64,000 nucleotides of DNA from Lotus japonicus. Its lineage: Eukaryota; Streptophyta; Magnoliopsida; Fabales; Fabaceae. Shown here piece by piece: positions 48,100 through 59,139 of the stretch (positions within the stretch are counted from its first letter, which is position 1; each line of letters begins with the position of its first letter). The position numbers and the translations under genes are program-made. The stretch covers positions 63,598,732-63,662,731 of the forward strand of contig NC_080044.1 of NCBI RefSeq assembly GCF_012489685.1, written 5' to 3'. Under the pieces are notes generated by a model. The model was not told where the DNA came from. It saw nothing but the letters and a program-made list of their open reading frames with translations, and ran no database searches.

Positions 48100-50545
48100 G
48101 ATGAATTTAATCTCAAAACCTAATGATGTTTGGGATGCATGTTGACTTCTCTTATTAGAAGGCATTCTACACCATAAAAGAGAAATATTTCATGATCCAG
48201 GTATGTAGGTTTTCAAGTTATATTATTAAGATTTGAAATGTTGCTATAATAATATGATTATTTCTTGAGATTTAATTTAAATGAAATTCAAAAATTTAGA
48301 AAATCACGTTGCGCATGATAATTATGCAAAATGTGTGAACATTATTAGTTATATTCGAAACAATTAAAATACATTAGTTAATCTTCTTTCTCGACTGTTG
48401 GACTACGAATCGCACATGCTGATTTGAAAAATTTATGTATCATTGAAATTGAGAAGTCGCTCCAAAGAAATGGTAGGTCATTAAATGATTACCCATCTCT
48501 GTCATCTCCAGAATATGATGAAGTCCTGCAATTTGATAACAGATTTATTGTCGATGAACTAAACTATGACAAAGATGCATTAAAGGTACAATATGAAGAG
48601 TTGCTTAGTATGCTTACATCAGTGTTTTCAAACTCATGAGACTTCTACTTTTTATATGGTTATGGTAGAACCGAAAAGACTTTTGTTTGGAACACTTTAT
48701 CTGCGTCACTTAGATCTAGAGGACTATTTATTTTTAATGTTGCTTCCAGCGACATAACATCATTACTCTTGCCAGGAGGCAGAACAATTCATTCTAAATT
48801 TGACATTCTATTAGATGTTACATAGACCTCAATATGTAATATAAAACAGAGAAGTCTACGAGCAAAGCTTCTGCTTGAAATAAGCCTTATTATATGGGAT
48901 GAAGCTCAATGTTGAAAAAGTTTTGTTTCGAAGCTCTTTGACGTTACACTTCGAGATTTAATGAGGTTGAAAAATGAAGACAACGTACATAAACCTTTTG
49001 GAGGAAAAATAGTAATACTTGGAGGTGATTTTAGACAAATATTACCCGTAATAACTAGAGGAAGCAAATAGGAAGTTGTGGAAGCTACTGTAAACTCTTC
49101 ATCATTGTGGAAGCATTTTAAAGTTATGAAATTGTCTAAGAACATGCGTCTAACCGCAACTGAGACGGCTGATGAAGCAAAATAAATCAAGGAGTTTGTA
49201 GATTGGATTCTTAAAATTGGAAATGACGATCATCCTGATTCCAGAGCATGAAAGTATGATGTTCAAATCTCGCCAGATCTGTTCATCTCAATTAGTCCCG
49301 ACCCATTAATGGAATTGATTAAATATACATATTCTGACCTTTCACACAAAATGAAAGACCCGCAATTCTTTCAAGATAGAGCAATATTGGCCGCTAAACT
49401 GGAGGCAGTTGAAATGATAAACACTTACATGCTTGACATGGTAGCTGCACCATAACATGAATATCTGAGCTCCGACTCTACCTTGCGATCTGATGAGGAT
49501 TCTGAAATCCGGGGTGAGTCGGTTACCATAGAATTTTTGAACGACACAAAAAGTTCAGAAATCTCTAACCACAAACTATTATTGAAAGTAGGTACTCCAG
49601 TCATGCTTTTGAGAAATATAGAACGAGCAGTAGGTTTACCCAATGAAACCAGGTTAATTGTGGATGAACTTGGTGAACGTGCTATTGGTGCAACTGTTAT
49701 CACGGGAACAAATGTTAATGACAAAGTACACATTTCAAGAAGGAATCAAGTCCATTCTAATTCCAAATTTTCAATTAAATTCAGAAGATGACAGTTTCCA
49801 ATTGCAATATGCTTCGCGATGACCATAAACAAAAGCAAGGACAAACACTATCTCAGGTTGGACTCTTCCTTCTGAGGCCCGTCTTCACTAATGATCAGTT
49901 ATATGTACCTCTCTTTACAATACGCTCAAGAAAGGGTCTTAAACTTTGTATAATGGATGCAAATATGACACCCGCGCGGGGTGGGGACATGGAGTGCCTC
50001 TCCACTCCCCATCCCCGCATCCCTTCTTTGTCCCCATCCCCAGTCTCTATCCCCGTGGCGGGGTGAACCCCACCTCCCCACAGGTCCCACGGATCCCCAT
50101 AGGGATCACCAATATATCATTAAAAAAAATAAAAAATACATAAATTTATACCTGGACCACATATTTTTTTACAACAATAACATTTTTATCTTCATTAAAA
50201 ATCTGTTGTTCAAACTGAAATTTTGAAGTACCTAATCAGCTACGTTTATGATCCTTTATATTTTTTTATTACCTACTTGACTTTATTATTAGAGGTATTA
50301 TTGAATTTTTACCTATGCACATGGGGCGGGGAGGGTGATCCCCACCCCCATCCCCAAATTTGTCTATGGGGGGATTTCGTCCCCACCCTCACCCTCACAG
50401 GAAAAAAATTCTCCAAGATTGGGTCCCCAAATGGGGCAATCCCACAGGATCCCCACATGCAGGTGGAAATTATCATCCCCAACTGGATGAGTCGGGCAAA
50501 CAACAGACCGATACTGTAGATGTAGTGTTTAAGTATGTTTTTTTA
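48100..50545 (+). pseudogene. Helitron PIF1-type helicase (decayed)
   Basis: Plus-strand fragments in order: VWDACW..LLEGILHHKRE near 48130; a 71-codon frame 48424-48639 with IEIEKSLQRNGRSLNDYP and DELNYDKDALK; the ATPase start FYFLYGYGRTEKTFVWNTL at about 48645; IIWDEAQ near 48890 (Walker B); [18 protein letters not shown] near 49000; MKLSKNMRL; and the C-terminal GTPVMLLRNIERAVGLPNE with a GLPNETRLIVD continuation. Walker A, normally GGTGKT, reads GRTEKT, and several in-frame stops are present, so the helicase is dead. The tail (DTVDVVFKYVFLN, about 50515) is cut off by a G/C-rich insertion. Confidence 0.85.
49966..50505. mobile_element. G/C-rich insertion in Helitron helicase
   Basis: A block bounded by runs of CCCCATCCCC/GGGGATGGGG-like sequence on both sides (49975-50110 and 50320-50490), with an AT-rich centre. 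It interrupts the helicase frame between MDANM and DTVDVVF. It resembles the dispersed 'GGGGAYGGGG' DNA-element family of plants; precise ends and target duplication were not fixed. Confidence 0.6.
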
Positions 50546-50727
50546 AATTGTTTGATATATACAACACAATTTCATTTATTTATTTCATTTTTCTCTTTAT
50601 CTATTATTATACGGTTGACTTATACACGATTGACTTATTTATAATTTAAATTATATATATGAAAACTAATTTCTTTATTAAAAAATCTAACATAAAATTC
50701 TGTGCAACGCACGGGTTATTGCACTAG

Positions 50728-51235
50728 TTTGTTATAATATCTCTTAGAGTATGTTAGTAATGTAAGTGTAATGATGCATACTATATTACAATATGCTAGT
50801 AAGTTGATTTGTTAAGGAACTTGAGACATGACTTCATGTTAAGAATTTTGTAGTTATTCTATTGACAAATATTATGCGAAAGTGATATTTTATAGTGGTT
50901 TTAAACCTTTTGATGTGAGGCATTTGATGTCAAATATATTTTGAGAAATAAAGACACATTAGTTGAACAAATTGATACCATGTTTAGTCCCATAACTAAA
51001 GGACTTAGCCCCAAGGTGTTTATGAGCCATGTATATTGAGAAAATGGGTATGGTAAGTTCTTTTGATATGCTTGGTTAGTGGGAGCATTGTATTAATATT
51101 GTCTTGTTAAACCTTTATCCTTGGACACTTATAGTGTTGGATTGACATGTGTTCTAAGCAATTGATAATACACTTTTGTTTGTTTTATATATCAGTGTTG
51201 ATGCTTCTGTTTATGTGTATCAATTGCAAAATCTT
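50728..51235. other. LTR-element interior between Helitron and repeats
   Basis: Resumes the host retroelement after the Helitron. No coding frame recognised. Confidence 0.5.
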
Positions 51236-51750
51236 GGAACTCGGTGTTGTCAGAACCATCGTGCCCATGGTTGACACCAGAATGGAGTTTGGGGCATACC
51301 AATTATTAGGAGCTCGGTCGGCGTCATTTGGGACCTCTGTGCCGGTGGTCGACGCCAGTTTGGAGCTGAAGCATATCGAGGCTCGGTGTTTTTGGACCAC
51401 CATGCCCGTGGTTGACACCAGTTGGGAGTCTTAGGCATATTGGAACTCTATGTTGTTGGACCATCATGCCTATGGTCGACATAGAGTTCGAGGCATAATT
51501 ATAATTTTGAGCTCGGTGTCGTTGGGATGACTATGCCGGTGGTCGACACTAGATTGGAGCTGAGGCATAATGGTTTTAAGAACCATACAATTTCTTTGGC
51601 TCTAATGCATTTGAGAGAAATTGGTATTTTAGCTCGACGTCAATGAGATCTCTGTGCAGGTGGTCGACATCAGTTTGGAGCTGAGGCATGATGGTTCTAA
51701 GAACCATACGATTTCTTTGGCTTTAAGGCATTTGAGAGAAATCGGTAGGA
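51236..51750. repeat. 63-121 bp tandem repeats near the 3' end of the LTR element
   Basis: Six imperfect units starting at about 51239, 51312, 51381, 51444, 51510 and 51631. Consensus parts are GCTCGGTGTCGTTGG, ATGCCGGTGGTCGACACCAG and TTGGAGCTGAGGCAT. Units 5 and 6 form a longer 121-bp period that also repeats AAGAACCATACGATTTCTTT. Much richer in G/C than the flanks; no long frame. Confidence 0.85.
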
Positions 51751-52065
51751 CCGACAAAGAAAATAGTAGTTTGGCTGTTGGATCACATTGGCATGCTATT
51801 TTCTTGCTACACACCACACTAATGACTAGTCGACGGAGTCAGTGGTGTTTGTAACTATGGATGGTCATATACCAATAAATGTTATGATGACCGCCATGAT
51901 TCGATATTACTTTACTTTAGTTGGACAGAGTCTCAGATATCGCATACTGGATCATGTGTTTCCAAAATGTGGCCACATAACAAAATTAGACATTAGCTCG
52001 AGAGTCGTTTTTAAAATGTTTTTCAAAATATAAATTATGCAATTGATTTTGCCCAAGTGGGAGAA

Positions 52066-52523
52066 TGTAAGAATTATTTATTAATTCTTGTGGGCTTCAA
52101 TCAATCGCAATTTTTGTTTTAATAAAAACGGGCTAATTCATGATCCAGAGAAGTGCATATGTAAGCCAACTTAATCAGTTAAGTGATATATTTATTTGGG
52201 CTTGGATATCTGTATTGATTAGTGTGGGCTACAGTGTAGGCCTTAACCTATAGGCTCGTGATGAGAAGGGACTAGGGTTAAATATATGTTGGCTAGGTCC
52301 CCTCTGTAATCACTGATCTAATCTGGCTCCACAGCTTGCCCCATTGATAGCTGTGAAAGATAGTGTGAGATACAGAGAAAGCCCTAGTCACTTTCAGTGA
52401 CTGTCACAAGATCCTGTAATGAAATCCATAATCCTTATTCGGTTCATGATTTATCAGGTACGCAATCTATCTCATTCTATTTGGTGTTCTATAATCATGT
52501 ATGAGTTCCAATTTAGGATTACA
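52066..52523 (+). repeat. right LTR
   Basis: 458 bp, TGTAAGAATT...GGATTACA, preceded by the polypurine tract CCAAGTGGGAGAA and followed by target duplication ATATA. It differs from the left LTR at scattered bases and a few short indels, indicating an old insertion. Confidence 0.93.
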
Positions 52524-52691
52524 ATATATACATATCTCTTCACTTATTTTCCACATTTATTTTATTTTTATCTATTTCTCTTTTCTCTATCAATCAAATC
52601 ACTTATCACTTCTTTACTTTCTCTCTCTTATCTTCTCATCTCTCTCTTCTTCCACCTCTCCACACCTCATTTTTAAGGTGTAAAGATATAA

Positions 52692-53200
52692 TTATTCGGT
52701 CCATATGCATACCGTGTTGACCGGTTAATGCACAAAATAAAAATCAGTGAATGATATAAATCGTGTGGGGCAGGATTGGTTGGGTTATATTAATTACTCA
52801 CTCGTTCCTATATAACTAATACTATTTCTAGCTCAATTTTATTCCTAATTATCTACCATTTTACAAAGTTTAAGAGAGCATTAATTATATTTTACTAATT
52901 ATACTCTTCATTTATTGGCGGTAGGAAAATTGAAATGTTAGAATTAATAAGAAAGATAAATTAAAGGGTATAATAAAAAATTAGATTGTAATTTTAATAA
53001 AACAATAACATAAATTGTCAGTTATATAGGAATATGGGGAGTATACGTTACTCACTGATAACATCAGATAACATTAGTGAATAACTGAATATACATCATC
53101 ATATCATGCATCAAACGTGTATCATGCATCAAACGGGTAACTTAAGGATGTTTTCATTGAACAAAGTAGTTTACCACCCCATTTACGTGGGAAATTTCAC
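52692..53200. repeat. LECRK2 upstream unit, copy 2 second half
   Basis: Starts CGGTCCATATGCATACCGTG, continues with GTTAATGCACAAAATAAAAA and GGGGCAGGATTGGTTGG. After a MITE insertion comes ATCATGCATCAAACGGGTAA, TTCATTGAACAAAGTA. The same order is found at 59140-59525. It completes the half unit left of the LTR element. Confidence 0.65.
52797..53041. mobile_element. Stowaway MITE, 245 bp
   Basis: Ends CTCACTCGTTCCTATATAAC and (complement) CTCCCCATATTCCTATATAA, flanked by TA on both sides. Diverged copy of the Tc1/mariner-derived Stowaway type; non-coding. Confidence 0.85.
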
Positions 53201-54427
53201 CGAAAACGATGTGCAAATGAATTTAAAGAGCAATTTAGAACTTAGAGCATATCCTGGGATGTGAGCTCTATTTTGTCAAGTTCTCTATTGAAACAATACA
53301 AATAGACTTTATTTCTTAAAATAAATGATATTTATTAAGACTTAATTGTTAAATTTTAATAATTAAATTAGACACATGACACGACATATTGAAGAATTTC
53401 ATGGAATGGATATAAGGAATTTGATGCACGTTTTTACCTATTAGTTATCCTTCCTCGTTGAGGTTAAATTTTAGTTCTGAATGTGATGGTAGGATCAAAA
53501 ACTATTTAGAAAAGTTGTCGAGCTATCCTGTGATAACTTAATGGGTTCAGACTCCAATAAACCTTGAACCTCAGTTTTAAAAAACGTTTCGACTCCAAAA
53601 CTCTTAAATTATCCAATGATAACTTGGAGAATCAAGAGTGTGATGAATCTAGATTCAAGTCTCGTAAATGGTTATAGTTAACAAAATCTAAGACTAAATT
53701 GATCTAAACGTGTCAATTTACAAAACAACATATTCTGATCATTTATCGGTGGGAATTAAAATAAGATCATGTTACATACCTTCAACCATTGCGAGAAATT
53801 GAAATTAAGGAGCCGTTGTCTGCTTTGATTTCCGAACCCTCACTCAAATTAGATGATGTTGTTTTCTGAAGAGGGCAAACTTAGTGAACCGTTAACCAGA
53901 GAGTAGAAGTTTTTTCTTTATCGAGTTTTTATCCATCACAAAACTTACACGTGATTGAACTATAAGGGAGTGGTTACCTGAATTCCTTCAATTGACTTAG
54001 TGGGTATCATGACTCCCTCACTAAATTAGGGTTGAATATAGCCATTTAATGCACCACATTTGCATACAAATTACTTTTTATCTTAATTAGATAAATATAA
54101 AATCTTTTATTTAATCTTTAATTTAAACTTAAATAGATAAATAAACTTACACAAAAGTCAACATATCCGGTGTAAACTAAGACCTGTTTTTTAAAAGAGA
54201 ATGCCAAAACTGAATTGAAAAGTGAATATAAGAAAACTTAAGATAAAATTGCATAAACAGAACGCGAAAGCAGTAAATTAAAGCTTAAAGTTTATAACAA
54301 AAGAGAAAATTCATATTAAATAACGAAAAGAAAAAGAATTTTTTTGATAGAACTCTATTAATTAACCATGTGATGGATGTGTGAGCATTCAAGAGTGTTA
54401 TACTACGTAGCATTTATTGTCCAACCC
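53201..54427. other. AT-rich spacer
   Basis: No gene, RNA or bounded repeat recognised. Confidence 0.5.
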
Positions 54428-54790
54428 CTTTTCTTGTGTCACCAAGAAAATATGACAATTCTTTCTTACATATCAACTTGATCGATCACTAGAGGGACTG
54501 CTCAATTATCCTACATTTGACCGGCTCTCATGCATGCATTCCTTCAAGTCTTCCTAGATTCTGAATTTCCACAGATGATTCCATAACAAGTGGTTCACTT
54601 GCCGTGTTGATTGGTTAATGTCCAGCATAGGAAAAAATGCAAAAATCACATAGATTTTCCTCTGAACAAACCGTGTAGTGCAGGGCAGGGTAGAAATTTG
54701 AGTTGAGTTTTAATTTATTTACATCTCACTTTTTATTTCATGTCATTTTCATTCAATTTTCATTTATGTCTCTTAGATTCTTTTCCTATT
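54428..54790. repeat. LECRK2 upstream unit, copy 3 (D)
   Basis: Full-length match to copy 1: TTGTGTCACCAAGAAAATA, TCAACTTGATCGATCACTAG, GACTGCTCAATTATCCTACA, TGACCGGCTCTCATGCATGC, GATTCTGAATTTCCAC, TAGATTTTCCTCTG, GGGTAGAAATTTGAG and a T-rich tail. No kinase coding sequence follows. Confidence 0.75.
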
Positions 54791-54849
54791 CCATCACCGA
54801 TAATATTTCTCATTCTAATTAGGTGAAAAACATTAAGAACATAATTTGA

Positions 54850-55800
54850 TTAGAAGTCATCCAAGGGCGGATTCAAACCTTATATATCAGTGTAACTAAA
54901 CATAAAAGAAATTATAAACTAAAATATATTGAAAATATAATAAAGTGTATTTACAATGAAAATCATCTACTATCAAGTTTTTGAAATTGAGCTAAAATAA
55001 CATCATTGTTATTTGCTCCAAGAACATATTTTTCTATAAGTTACAAGACGATCATTTAACCATTGACCACCCATTTTGTTACTTAATAGCCGAAAAAACA
55101 CGTTCCACGCTTGCAGTTGCTACCGGTAAGACTAAAGCCAACTTTAGAAGCTTATAAACTATGGCCCAGTTTGGAAGAGCTTATTTGAGCTTATCTGACA
55201 GCATAAGCTCTTATGCCAGTGTTTGGGAGAGCTTATGCAAACAGCTTATGGTCTGCCATAAGCTATTTTCAGCTTATTTTCATAAGCTACTCAGGATAGC
55301 TTATGAAAAACAGCTTATGCTTATACACAGCTTATTTTTAATTTATTTCAATAAATTTTTGAAAATAGCTTATGAATAAGCGCTTATGTCATAAGCGCTT
55401 ATGACCATAAGCGCTTAATTAAGCTGTTTATCCAAACGGGGCCTATATCAAATGTGTTGTACTTTTTTGTTTTCACAAGTTTTGCCCAAAGGCCTGAAAG
55501 TCCTTTTATTTTACAAATTTTGGATCACATCGAACATTTCCAACATAATTCTGAAGCTGATGTCGCACTTCCGGCACATCTACAAAATTATTTGGATAAA
55601 GTTCAACCATCCTCAACAATTTTTTCGCATCAAAAGCTTCAAATAATGATGAGGGACTCAAACATGAAATACATTGTAAAAGTTTAGTATTCTCTTCATC
55701 AAACCTGACATTGAGCTCATGCAACTGCAAATCTAAAACACTAAATAAACAATCATGCTTAAATACTTGGTTTATTAATTACTTGATTCCCTGCAGGAGG
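54850..55800 (-). pseudogene. hAT transposase fragment (TTF/hAT-C type), interrupted
   Basis: The reverse strand shows LQLHELNVRFDEENTKLL, CISCLSPSSLFEAFDAKKLL and VELYPNNFVDVPEVRHQLQ (about 55730-55506). Then, beyond a MITE, KLLKLALVLPVATASVERVF at about 55135, the hAT C-terminal dimerisation motif, followed by QWLNDRLVTY in another frame. Stops and frameshifts are present and the N-terminus is absent. It derives from the plant hAT subfamily often annotated as zinc finger MYM-type-like. Confidence 0.8.
55163..55443. mobile_element. MITE, 281 bp, inserted in the hAT pseudogene
   Basis: Ends GGCCCAGTTTGG and CCAAACGGGGCC are inverted, with a 3-bp flank TAT on both sides (55160-55162, 55444-55446). 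The interior is filled with AGCTTAT/ATAAGC palindromes. The 3-bp duplication and GGCCC...TTTGG ends suggest a PIF/Harbinger (Tourist-like) MITE. Confidence 0.8.
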
Positions 55801-56082
55801 TATGGTGTCAATAGAAAGAGATGACTTTGAAGCTTGTTGACAACTCTACTATTTCATTTTTGCTCTTTTTTTTTTTTCCTTTGAGCGTTCCATTACCATG
55901 GTTCATTCAAATAAGTTAATGTTTTACTAGCCATAAGTTAATGTTTTACTATGTTAATGTAATACTAACCTAGCATGTCACCCCACACTAGCAGCCCCCA
56001 TTATCTCAAGCATATAAAAAAAAAAAACAACTAGTGTGGCTATAGCCACACCCAGCCATTGAGTGGGTCCGCCAATGAAGTC
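55801..56082. other. AT-rich spacer
   Basis: No feature recognised. Confidence 0.4.
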
Positions 56083-56200
56083 GTCATGGCATGGGATTTG
56101 GAAACTGCTGTCACACAAAAAATGATGTATTACAGAACTTCATTGTGAGGACTGCTCAACAATTCTACATTGACCGGCTCTCATGGATGCATTACCTCAA
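56083..56200. repeat. LECRK2 upstream unit, copy 4 first half
   Basis: GGGATTTGGAAACTGCTGTC, CTTCATTGTGAGGACTGCTC and TCTACATTGACCGGCTCTCA, then a jump at CCTCAAG into copia sequence. The second half appears at about 58912 after the copia and LINE insertions. Confidence 0.65.
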
Positions 56201-56925
56201 GTGGGTCTATAAGACCAAATATGACGAAGATGCAAGTGTGCAAAAATATAAAGCAAAATTAATAGCAAGGGGTATTCTCAATTGCTCGGTATTGATTTTA
56301 ATGAGACGTTTGCTCCTATGGCGCATATGGAGACAATGAGAATTGTAGTTACCATGGCAACCCAATTAGAGTTGCAAGTCTTTCAGCTTAATGTTAAATC
56401 AACCTTCCTTAATGGAAAATTGGAAGAAGAAGTCTATGTTCAACAACCTCAAGGTTTTGAAGTAATGGGAAAAAAGGAAAAGCTTACAACTGAAGAAAGC
56501 AATTTATGGCCTCAAGTAAGCGCCAAGAGCATGAAATGGCAAGATTGATCCTTATTTCTTGTGAAGTGGGTTCATAAGAAGTCCATCTGAACCACCTCTA
56601 TGTGAATAGAAATTGAGAAGATTTCTTAATGGTTTATTTTTATGTTAATTATTTAATTTATGTAGTGACCAATGGTGGCATGGTTAAGAACTATTTTAAG
56701 GAGGCAAAGACGAAGGAATATGGAATGAGAGATCTTGGATTGATGAAGTATTTATTTAGAATCCAAGTGAAGCAAACAAAATGAGAGATTTATATCACTC
56801 AAAAGAAGTATGTTTCAAATATGCTTAAAAAATTCAAAATTCAAAATTCTTAACCAACTTCAATTCCCATGACATTGAAAGAGAAACTTCAGTCGGATGT
56901 GGTATAGAAAACTTAGTTCCAAACA
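56196..56925 (+). pseudogene. Ty1-copia reverse transcriptase fragment
   Basis: Frames give KWVYKTKYDEDASVQKYKAK, then (after a frameshift) IDFNETFAPMAHMETMRIVV, LNGKLEEEVYVQQPQGFEV, DLGLMKYLFRIQVK and KKYVSNMLKKFKIQ-like pieces: the copia RT order. The catalytic YVDD is changed (about 56645, YVNY) and the linking segment is missing. No LTRs or other pol domains adjoin it. Confidence 0.8.
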
Positions 56926-56934
56926 TCCACACAT

Positions 56935-58830
56935 TTTTTTAGGTAAGCCAAATAATAATATAATAGGGAGTACTAATGGGTACTCCAACCAATACAAAGG
57001 AACCAGCAGGTGCAATAAAAAGCCTACAGTTATGTACAATCAAGGAACTAATGAAACACCCACGAAAACTAATCCAGAAAAACAGGGGGAAAAACAACCT
57101 GCTTAACCCCCACAATTAACGCAGCTCCAGCCAACACACTCTATCACCATCAACTCTCGATGCCTGCAACGTTTTAGGTGAGTCAGCACAGTTACAGGTT
57201 TCCCATAAAATGAAATAGTTGAATTTGCCACTCATACATTGAGTAATTAAATCCCTTAATCCTACCATCCAGCTCAATCTCCATGACTTGAATTGGATTG
57301 AATCAATCACCTTGTCGACATTAACAGATTCACTCCTAATGACACAAGCGTTCCTCATGTTCCAGATAGACCAAGTGATTGCTATCCAAACAAGCCAAGT
57401 ACGCCAAGAGCACCTTGTACCATAAACTGTCTTTGTCATTGAGAAATCTCCATCGCTATTTATCTAAGAGTGCTATGTTGAATCTTCCCCAATCCTTTAG
57501 TCCCAAACCCCCCTCTTCCTTTGGTCGGCACAACTTTTCCCAACCAATCCATGCCATTTTAGCATTCTGATCCGTGCCCCCCCCCCCCCCCCCCCCAAGA
57601 ACCTTCTTCACAATTTGATGGCAATTATTAATACACCAATAGGAGCTTTGAAGAAAGATAGAAAATAAAGGGGAACTGAGGAGAGCACACTCTTGATTAG
57701 GTATATGCGGCCATCGAATGAAATCACTTTGTTTTTCCACGAAGCAAGCCTCTTCTTGACTCTAGCTATGACATGTTCCCAAAAGGAAATCCTCCTCGGA
57801 TTCCCCCCAACCGGAAGGCCAAGGTAAGTAAAGGGGGCGAAAGCAGTGGTACAATGGAGAGTAAGTGCAAAGTTCCTCATCAAGTGATCCTCAACCTCTA
57901 TGCTAATCATTTTGCTCTTGAAGAAGTTGACTTTCCACCCAGACGCTAATTCATAGCACCTTAATAAGCACTTGAGGGTCCACACATTTTGAGATGTTGC
58001 TTCTCCTATGAAAAGAGTATCGTCAGCAAATTGTACCATTGAGATCTCCACTTGTGATTCCCTCCCTAACTTGAATCCTCTGAACTTGTCTTGTATTATT
58101 GCCTTCTTCATGAGTCCATTCAATCCGTCCGCTACCACTAGGAAAATAAATGGTGCCAGAAAGTCCCCCTGGCGTAATCCTTTCCACATTTTGAACTCTA
58201 GGCCAAGGCTACCATCGTTGACGAGGACTGAAAATGAATTCGACTCCTAACACTCTCTTATCCATTGGATCTATTTGCTACATAAATTCATCATCTGAAG
58301 CATATAGAATAAGAAATCTCATCTAATTGAATCATAGGCCTTTTCATAGTCCACCTTGAATACAAGTATGGGCTTCTTCTTCTTCTTCTTCGCCTCATCA
58401 ACAACTTCATTGACAATTAGGACACTATCAAGCATATTCCGACCCCCAAGGAAAGCAAATTGATTGAAATCAATCAACTTTGAGAGCACAAGCTTCAACC
58501 TCATTGAAAGGATTTTGGATACAATTATATAGACACAACCCACTAAAGAGATCGGTCTAAAGTCGTTAAGACCTTGAGGGGAATCAACTTTTGGAAGTAA
58601 TGCAATGAATGATGCATTACTTTTCTTCGACCAAGCTCCTCTTAAGAAAAAATCACCCAATACCTTCTTGAGGTCCACATTCATAAGATGCCAAAAGGAC
58701 TTAATAAACTTGAAATCCAACCCATCGGGGCCCGGACTTTTATCTCATCACAATCCCAAACCGCTTCTTTGATCTCTTCTAAGTCAAAGGTTGGCGTAAG
58801 AGAATCATTATCGCTTTGAAGCAATATAAT
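56935..58830 (-). mobile_element. LINE (L1 type), 5' truncated, minus strand
   Basis: ORF2 pieces on the reverse strand. RT: LPKVDSPQGLNDFRPISLVG, FLGGRNMLDSVLIVNEVVDE and VFKVDYEKAYDSI (58720-58319). Then MWKGLRQGDFLAPFIFLVVA, MVQFADDTLFIG with the catalytic FADD, and APFTYLGLPVGGNPRR (58189-57608). C-terminal pieces follow: [20 protein letters not shown] (57740-57456) and a zf-RVT-like region (57439-57116). Stops and frameshifts separate them. The 3' end reads GGTTGGAGTACCCATTAGTA... and finishes in an A-run (T-run at 56935-56941 on the plus strand), typical of plant L1. The 5' end is lost near 58830. Confidence 0.85.
57577..57596 (+). repeat. homopolymer run of 20 C
   Basis: Twenty consecutive C inside the LINE ORF2 region (poly-Gly on the reverse strand). 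Unusual for AT-rich plant DNA; could be a real expansion or a sequencing/assembly artefact. Confidence 0.95.
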
Positions 58831-58911
58831 ACTCTATATTTTAATATTATATATGCATACAATTTGTGGGAGCATTTGCCCCCTAATAATGCAAGTGCAG
58901 CTGTCCCTGGC

Positions 58912-59080
58912 CGTGTTCAATGTTGATGTCCAGCATAGAAAAAGATTTTCCTCGGCATATAAACCGTGTATTGCAGAGATATGTAGAAATGTGAGTTAAG
59001 TTTTGATTCATTCACGTTTCATTTTTCATTTTATCTCATTTTATTCAATTTTTATTTCTATCTCTTTTTTCTTTTCCAAT
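58912..59080. repeat. LECRK2 upstream unit, copy 4 second half
   Basis: CCGTGTTCAATGTTGATGTC, AGCATAGAAAAAGATTTTCC, ATATAAACCGTGTATTGCAG, TAGAAATGTGAGTTAAG and a T-rich tail: the second half of the unit, resuming after the copia and LINE. Confidence 0.65.
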
Positions 59081-59139
59081 TACATCATCACTAATATTTC
59101 TCATTCTCATTTCTTAGTGCGAAAGACATTAAGAAGCTA

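Larger units (their letters stand above)
44186..50727 (+). mobile_element. Helitron, 6.5 kb, nested in LTR element
   Basis: 5' end TCTTAATAATATATAAAG preceded by A; 3' end with hairpin-like TGTGCAACGCACGGG and terminal CTAG (50724-50727) followed by T. It has no target duplication and an A/T insertion point, as expected of rolling-circle Helitrons. It carries a decayed RepHel gene on the same strand (two separate feature entries). A G/C-rich insertion near 50 kb interrupts the helicase tail. Defective; it may once have moved with help from intact relatives. Confidence 0.9.
39811..52523 (+). mobile_element. 12.7 kb LTR retrotransposon with nested insertions, non-coding
   Basis: LTRs 39811-40737 and 52066-52523 start TGTAAGAATTATTTATT and end GGATTACA, and the element is flanked by the 5-bp duplication ATATA (39806-39810, 52524-52528). 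Just inside the left LTR, TGCTATCAGAGC is a near match to the tRNA-Met primer site; before the right LTR lies a purine tract (CCAAGTGGGAGAA). Removing the nested TRIM, hAT and Helitron leaves about 4 kb of internal sequence with no gag, protease, integrase or RT that I can see. Instead there are two sets of tandem repeats. It was therefore a non-autonomous element (LARD-like). The primer site and polypurine tract resemble Ty1-copia elements, so a copia helper is likely but unproven. Confidence 0.9.

Noticed and set aside
49425..49733. 102-codon minus-strand frame
   Set aside because: Complement of the decayed Helitron helicase, which matches the family on the plus strand.
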